Source: Cristatella mucedo (lineage: Eukaryota; Bryozoa; Phylactolaemata; Cristatellidae). Taken from it: a DNA stretch of 64,000 bases. Positions within the stretch are counted from its first letter, which is position 1. Each line of letters opens with the position of its first letter. This document shows positions 58,440 through 64,000 of the stretch, in pieces. The notes beneath the pieces are model-generated. The model was not told the origin of the DNA. It was given only the letters and a program-made list of their open reading frames with translations, and ran no database searches. The DNA lies in the NCBI GenBank assembly GCA_009760855.2, contig WPIO01000003.1, positions 4,233,501-4,297,500 on the forward strand, in the 5' to 3' direction. The translations under genes and the position numbers were made by a program.

Positions 58440-59110
58440 CTCTTTCTAGGTGATTTATAATGCTCTAAAGGAGGAATGTCAGGTGGGTAGTACTAAGATG
58501 CACACCAAATACACGCATAAGCATAGAAAGGACAACAAAAGGATTCTCGGCGAGAGAGCAAATGCGCTGAGGAACAGATAGGGTTATGGCATCTTTTTTC
58601 TATTTTTGAATGTCAGGGAACAGTGGAGAGAGCGAATTGCAGGCCATGAGAGCGTACGAGCTGAAGGCGTTCGGTCTCCAAAGGACTTGGGGCTGGTTAG
58701 GGGTACAGCATTAGTGATTTGATTCAGAAGAGCGAGTGCTACGAAGGCTAACCTGATTTGGAAGTTTTCTGATAGGAATGTAGCAAGAGAATAAATGGAG
58801 CTAAAAGTGGGTGACTTCGTCTTAACGGCGATAAGCTGCTTGATGGAGAGTCAGTGTAGGTCGACGAGAAGTGATTTCGTGCGGCAACTTGAGATGTTCA
58901 CGGCAGACAAGCCCAGCTGCAGTGTCTTGTTCATACTGAAAGTGTCCTAATTGTAAGGCAGGAGTACGGAAGTCGAGACGAGATGCCAAAGATAAATGGA
59001 TCAACTTGAATGTGCTATCTTTGTCTCAACAGGCCCAGGTTTTTAATTTTACGCAGGCGAAAGTAAGCAGACTTGACTGTGGAGCTGAGAGAATTGTGTA
59101 GTGACTGGTC
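58440..59110 (-). mobile_element. LINE family 1-like, 3' copy, decayed
   Basis: Minus-strand UTR, then the coding trace around 58640-58720 and the block near 58900 ('acggcagacaagcccagctgc', reverse of the AGLVCRE region). The VKSAYF block is near 59070. Confidence 0.7.
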
Positions 59111-59299
59111 ACTTAGAAACAGGATACCCAGATTATGCTGGCCGAGGCATGGTTAAAGATAGGCTTTCTTATTTCTGAGTAGCAGTAGATTTGCTCACAA
59201 AGAGTAAGTATGCTGGCTTTTATTGTCTTTAAATTTGAAATTTTTTATGCCGTCCAAGTAAGAATTTCAGTAATACCTGCTGCAAAGGAGCTAAGAGAG

Positions 59300-59965
59300 C
59301 TTGTCCCCCTCGGATTTCCGTTTGGCTGGGCTACCAAAGAAAACTATTAGGCCACTGCAGCTGGCTATGAATATGGCTGCAAGGCTAGTTTTTGAGTCCC
59401 AGAGGTTTGAACATGTGTCTCCTTTGCTAAAAGAGCTAGGATGGCTGACGGTTGATCAACGGATGCACAGCAAAGTTCTTACGCTGACCCATAAGGCCCT
59501 CCATAGCTTGGCTTCTTCGTACCTAGCTGAACTGCTGCGCCTGTTTCAGCCTCTTCGTGCCCTCAGGTCCTGAATGGACAATACATTAGCTGTTCCATTC
59601 TTACACTTAAAGACCGTTGGCGACAGAAGCTTTGGCTCTGCAGGTCCTGGACTGTGGAGCTCACTTCCACAATTCTTATGCAACGAAAACTAATCTCGTG
59701 CTGCCGACTATGGCTCATTCTTTTCAGCGGTCCTGAGCTGCTACTTCCATGCGACTCACTACCTCAACTGCTCTCCTGAATCTGCTATGCTTCCCACTTT
59801 CTCTTTGTTGCGTGAGATGAAGTCTGTTGGCTACCGAATGCGTACCGAAAGCCGCTTTGGCTGTGAGTGCGCTATACAAAACTCTCCTGCGTAACACCCA
59901 CATGGTCTTTATGACTTTGTGGAGTTGCAGACGGAGATAAATTACATTACACTACATGGCATTGT
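59300..59965 (+). mobile_element. LINE family 2, 3' copy
   Basis: A 90-codon frame (RLAGLPKKTIRPLQLAMNMA, AARLVFESQRFEHVSPLLKE) ends in the same RALRS-stop as the copy at 49185. The full UTR follows ('gcgctatacaaaactctcctgcg', 59868-59890) with a short ATTAC tail (59942-59957). Confidence 0.9.
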
Positions 59966-61587
59966 CCTGCGGAAGGCAAGGAAAGATTAGCGCACAGGCA
60001 CAGTTGCTTGTCAACTGGCCGAAAATAAAAGCTCAGACCTCGTTTAGCGACTACATCAGGAAGAGGAAGAGTAAAATTTTTTAAAAGAAGTTGGTCGAGC
60101 AATGATTCCCTGAATATCCCACATATAAATGGCTCTCCAGATTGCTGTTTCGTATTGACACATATGCTCAGAAATTTTCAACTGAGATAGGATCTAAATC
60201 ATTGCAGTGCAATTGCAGTGATGCTTAAATGAGATAGCAGCACACTGAAGGCCTCCGTGAGACCCAATGGCTGAGATTAAGTGATCAATTTATAATCGAA
60301 AGTATGGGTAATTATTTGCTAAGCCTTTTTCATAACGAATGCATGAGCCAAACTGATCTATATATGATCAGATCTAAGTGACGATTATATTGAGCTGAAA
60401 CAACTGCGCTATTTATTCATTCGCGTGTATGGCTAACTGTCTTCGCTGCACAACGACACCGTCGGGATCGTACCGTGATTGAATTCCCTGTCGAGCAACC
60501 AATCATCAGGAAGGTAGCAGACCTTCACGAAGGTAATAGGTCGTAGTGGCTCGTAGGGCTCAGCAGTGATCTCGAGTCGTAGCAAGCATAAGGAAACGCT
60601 GCCCATAACTGACATCTTAATTACACAACTAGTTAGTAATGTATTGTCAAGCCGTTGCAAGCTGGTGCATATCTGTCGAAGCGTCAGGAGTTATCCGCTG
60701 GTCGAGTTGGCATTAACTGTCATACTTAAGGCGGCTTGATTGAGCACGTTGCAGCACGAAGTGGAGCTATGCAGGCTATTTCGCTAGCGCTCGATCGTGC
60801 TTGCTACTCGGTGCCACTGGTTAACTACCACTCTGGTTGCCAGGGGCCATTTCAGCGACAGTGGCACTCATGGTCATCCTCGAGCTTTACTCTCGTTGCA
60901 CCGTAGCTCAGGTCTACGTAGCCGCTATAGCAGGGCTCGGACACAGTGCGTGACTAGGGATGGTTCACGAATTAGTGTACTTCTATTTTTCACTTGCCAT
61001 CCCTGGTAAAGATTTCTTTCCGATTTCTGGTTTGCTGAACCAGTTGGACAAGAAGCTGACTTGCCTACCGCGACGGTGTCATTACCTGTTCAGTAGACCG
61101 ACGTTTGCCATCACGGATTTCAGCACACTGAGACAGTGTGCAATGAATCACCACTATCCACCTAAAGCCAATGCAGCCCACTCATACTAGCTCAAATTGA
61201 CCGGATATCCGGCGATGCGGAGCTCAGATTTTGGCCGAATATTGCAGTACGACGTTGAAATTATGAACCTAACAAATTTCATGCCGTTTCGCTTGCGTTC
61301 TCTTGCAAATGGGCTGCGAAGATGTTAGCCATTATGAAATCAACTGCAATCCATCAAAATCCACCGAAACTTCACCAGACGTCGCGTTCTCGAAGCTCCA
61401 GCTTGGATTACCTTATCTAGACCTGCAGTGCAGTATCAGACGGCCCAGGAATATTGGTAGAATTTTGAAAAATCAGATCACTGCTGATTGACATCAAGTA
61501 TCTCTCGGCTAAGTGAATTTTATAGCTCTGCCACATCATCTACTGCTGATCAGAGCTTTAAGTTCAAGAGTAAAGTAAACCAAAGAT
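59966..61587. other. Unassigned stretch
   Basis: Broken + frames around 60020-60200 (for example TSFSDYIRKRKSKIF) and 60440-60520 (EFPVEQPIIRKVADLHEGN) look protein-like and may be an old transposon gene that I cannot name. Nothing is intact. Confidence 0.3.
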
Positions 61588-61715
61588 GAGCTGATCTAAC
61601 AGCCACGTTTATATAGTGGCAGAGAAGATTTAACGGCTACCACCCCGCTTGCAGCGGACAGTACGGAGTTTTCCAGCTCCCGGAATTGAACTCACTACTG
61701 TAGGTCAAGAAGAGC
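61588..61715 (-). mobile_element. SINE family B copy, diverged
   Basis: Reverse complement: 'gagctgatctaacagccacg', 'aacggctaccaccccgcttg', then a decayed head. Confidence 0.6.
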
Positions 61716-62337
61716 GACAGAAGCTCATGGAAAAAACGCTTCTTTTGTATGATGGCTCACTTAACCAATACTTTTTATAGCAAATGTTTTGACTACAGAG
61801 GGTCTAGCTGTTGCTTGTGCAAGATGCATCGCAAAAGTAAAGCCTTCTAATAAAAATGGTTATTGTTTCTTAGCAACTACAGGCAGCTAATATGCATACA
61901 CAAATTGCCTTAAATGATTTTCATAGGATCTAAATTATGAACCTCGCAGAGTATTCCTTATTGAGGCAACAGACACATCTTCTCAGAGCGTAGATCAACT
62001 AGTTTTGTTTTGTACCTTGACCCGATGTCTTTGGATTCAGAGACCTACTGGTCGGCCTGCGCAGAAAGTTGAACAAACTTGAAGAACAATTGGGTCTGGA
62101 ACTCCCGAGGTCCTCATCTAGCAACGCACAGCACCATCGTTCCAATAAAAAAAACTTCACGTGTTTTCGCTACTGCATATCCCTACGAGACCGCACATAT
62201 AAAGAAAGATTAGATGGCAGCCGAAGTATAAAATTTTCATGGTACATCGATATAATTTAATCTTAATTTCTATGCAGTGTACTTGCTAAGATAGTCTTGG
62301 ACTGAGGTAAAGTATTCCTGTTTGTTTTTCTTGACTT
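61716..62337. other. No supported gene
   Basis: Short frames only. Confidence 0.35.
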
Positions 62338-62860
62338 TTGGCAGCGTTTGATAATATGGATCTTTCCCGAGTCTTTCTCGAGCGCCTCTCATCTAGCTTA
62401 GGCAGTAGTGGCACTGCCAAGCAATGGTTTAGGTTCACATTGGCCCAGTGGTTAAGGTGCTCGCCACGAAAAAGGTCTGGCCGAGGTCGTGGGCTCAAGC
62501 CCGTGGCATATGTGAAGCGCCTGATAAGAGATAAAGTTCTCTTAGGGCGCTATACAAATGAATTATATTTATATACTTAACCTCAGTCGGAGACTCCAGA
62601 GAATTTAAGTCAACTGGCAACTATAGTGAGGGGCCTCTGAAGTACGGGTTACCTCAGTGCTCTATGCGTGGGCCACTTCTTTTCTCAACCTATACTCTTC
62701 TTCTTGCCGATGTAATCGCCAAGCGCAATCTAGGCCTTCATTTCTATGTAGACGCAGAGCTGTATCCATGCTTTGATCCCTCATAACCTTCCAGAATGCC
62801 AAACTCTCTCAACTCCCTTGCTGCATATATTTCTGACATCCGTACAAGGACAGCAGCAGT
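62338..62860 (+). mobile_element. LINE family 1 fragment interrupted by a SINE
   Basis: Left part 62341-62435 encodes AFDNMDLSRVFLERLSSSLG and GTAKQWF of the RT. Right part 62576-62860 continues with LSRRLQ-type traces, YGLPQCSMRGPLLFSTYTLL and LHFYVDAELYPCFDPS (the YADD box degraded to YVDA). The interruption is the SINE at 62438-62573. Confidence 0.8.
62438..62573 (+). mobile_element. SINE family A, best-preserved copy
   Basis: Head 'ggcccagtggttaaggtgct' (A box), B-box region 'ccgaggtcgtgggctcaagc', then 'aagcgcctgataagagataa', 'agttctcttagggcgctata' and an AT-rich end. It lies inside a LINE reading frame, so it is younger than that LINE. Its 3' third matches the LINE family 1 end. Confidence 0.85.
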
Positions 62861-63119
62861 GGAGATGCCAGGATTTTCATCGGGGGCGGCAAGATCTGCA
62901 CGTTTCTTATGTAGGAGCAAGATCTGAAAAATTTTCAAGTAAGCGGGGCTAAACCGGCAATTAATAAAATATTCTAGTAAAAGCGCAAAATCAGGGTGTT
63001 TGCTCAATACGAACTTGGTGGTTGCTCATTGAGTGATAAGAAGCCATAGTTTTTTTGTTGGTGACTGTCGTGGGCGGCAAAAATAGTGGTGGCCCGGCTC
63101 GCTGCCCCGCTGTAGTGGG

Positions 63120-63345
63120 AGCCTCAACTGCTCTCCTGACTCTGCTATGCTTCCCACTTTCACTTTGCTGCGTGAGATGAAGTCTGTTGGCTACCGAATA
63201 CGTACCGAAAGCCGCTTAGCCACTGTGAGTGCGCTATACACAACTCTCACGCGTAGCACCCACGTAGTCTTTGTAGCTTTGTGGAGTTGCAGACGGAGGT
63301 ACATTACATTATATTACAATTACATTACATTACAATTACATTAGC
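63120..63345 (+). mobile_element. LINE family 2, 3' UTR with a long ATTAC tail
   Basis: The UTR is nearly identical to 59760-59957 and ends in about nine ATTAC/ATTACA units (63300-63343). Confidence 0.9.
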
Positions 63346-63679
63346 ACATGCCCCCTGCCCATCGCTCCGTCGCTAGATGGCAGCGAAGTTTATAAATTGA
63401 ATGCCAATACAACCAATCTACTAGCTAGTTGTAGTTTGACGCCCCGACAGCAAGCGCGCGACGGTACGGAAAACACTGAATGTCCGCGAACAACTGTGTA
63501 TTTGGGCTTGCAGCGCAACGGCTCACGACCGCTCCCTCCTGCGCCCAGCGTTTCCACTGTCCCTCCTGTGCAGGCAGGTGCAGTTGCAGGTCCTGTGCAG
63601 ACTCATCCTCATAAAACCATTTCCCATTAAACCGGCATGGCCCACAAACCAGCGGCCATAAACGCCATTGGCCCACACA

Positions 63680-63856
63680 CTAATAGCAAAGCAATAAAAC
63701 GATCCCATTATGGGCAAAACAAACGATACTTTGAAACCGGAAAACCTATCCCTCAAAATTAACTTTGCATATCTCCTGTAGCTCCGGCACGAAATCTAGG
63801 TGTCGTGTTCCAGAGTAACCTGTCATTAGACGACCACACCATTTCCAGAGTCAAGT
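63680..63856 (+). mobile_element. LINE family 1 fragment
   Basis: Traces of the [26 protein letters not shown] block ('cacgaaatctaggtgtcgtg', 'cattagacgaccacacc'). Confidence 0.7.
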
Positions 63857-64000
63857 CTTTTTAATGCTTCTTTGGAAAAAGGGGTCGTCCCCAAGTCCTT
63901 CAAATCGGCAATCGTTAGACCTATTCTTAAAAAGCCTGGATTAGACACAGAGATCCTAGCAAACTATCGTCCAGTTTCCCTTCTTCCGTTCTTATCAAAG
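63857..64000 (+). mobile_element. LINE family 2 fragment running off the window
   Basis: [20 protein letters not shown] and [20 protein letters not shown] are in frame to the window end. It begins abruptly at a junction with the family 1 piece. Confidence 0.85.

Noticed and set aside
60433-61190. Protein-like short frames on both strands
   Set aside because: Broken, not assignable to any family and without splice context. Left as unassigned.

Overview
This is metazoan nuclear DNA, most likely from an invertebrate. It has spliced exons with GT-AG (and one GC-AG) introns, no operon structure, and dense layers of decayed CR1/L2-like LINEs, tRNA-derived SINEs and long microsatellites. Nothing in it fixes the species. 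The LINE and SINE types, and a remnant of a protein family I know from arthropods and cnidarians, point to an invertebrate animal rather than a vertebrate. Most apparent open frames are LINE fragments, frames inside (GA)n, (CT)n or (CA)n repeats, or chance. Two host genes can be supported, both on the + strand. First, two exons at 1955-2273 encode FxFG repeats of a nucleoporin and are separated by a 102-nt intron. Second, a PRAS40 (AKT1S1) orthologue is spread over at least 22 kb. Its two diagnostic exons are at 36205-36470 (acidic TOS-like motif FDLDE and a raptor-binding-like strand AMPIPL) and 47251-47385 (amphipathic helix, FGDLPRPRLNT with the Akt site, stop codon). Upstream exons at 25272-25379, 25493-25649, 27814-27925, 30120-30200 and 30340-30407 join to these in perfect phase (0,1,2,2,1,0). 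From the ATG at 25496 the model gives 271 residues, against 256 for human PRAS40. An ATG-initiated candidate first exon at 19238-19396 is also phase-compatible but unproven. PRAS40 is the raptor-binding inhibitor and substrate of mTORC1 and a direct Akt substrate, so this locus links insulin/Akt signalling to TOR in this animal. Layout: 1-3 kb, SINEs and the nucleoporin exons. 3-19 kb, LINE pieces in both orientations, mostly gene-poor. 19-48 kb, the PRAS40 gene, whose introns carry LINEs, SINEs, a MADF-domain-like open frame (32559-32957), CT-rich tracts, a CA minisatellite split by a full-length LINE (37761-40915), and a degenerate copy of an uncharacterised multi-copy invertebrate gene family (42345-43925). 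48-64 kb, a LINE copy with a 484-codon reverse transcriptase frame (49185-50639), a rearranged LINE, a pogo-like DNA transposon remnant, a 330-bp inverted repeat pair 4.4 kb apart, a 270-bp GA repeat and more LINE/SINE mosaic. Two LINE families can be told apart. Family 1 ends in (ATT)n after a stem-like 'gcgcctagagagagattaagttctctgagggcgc' type 3' end (about 34 nt, described by position below). Family 2 ends in (ATTAC)n. SINE family A carries the same 3' end as LINE family 1, which suggests it was mobilised by that LINE. No rRNA, true tRNA gene, CRISPR array or bacterial feature was found.
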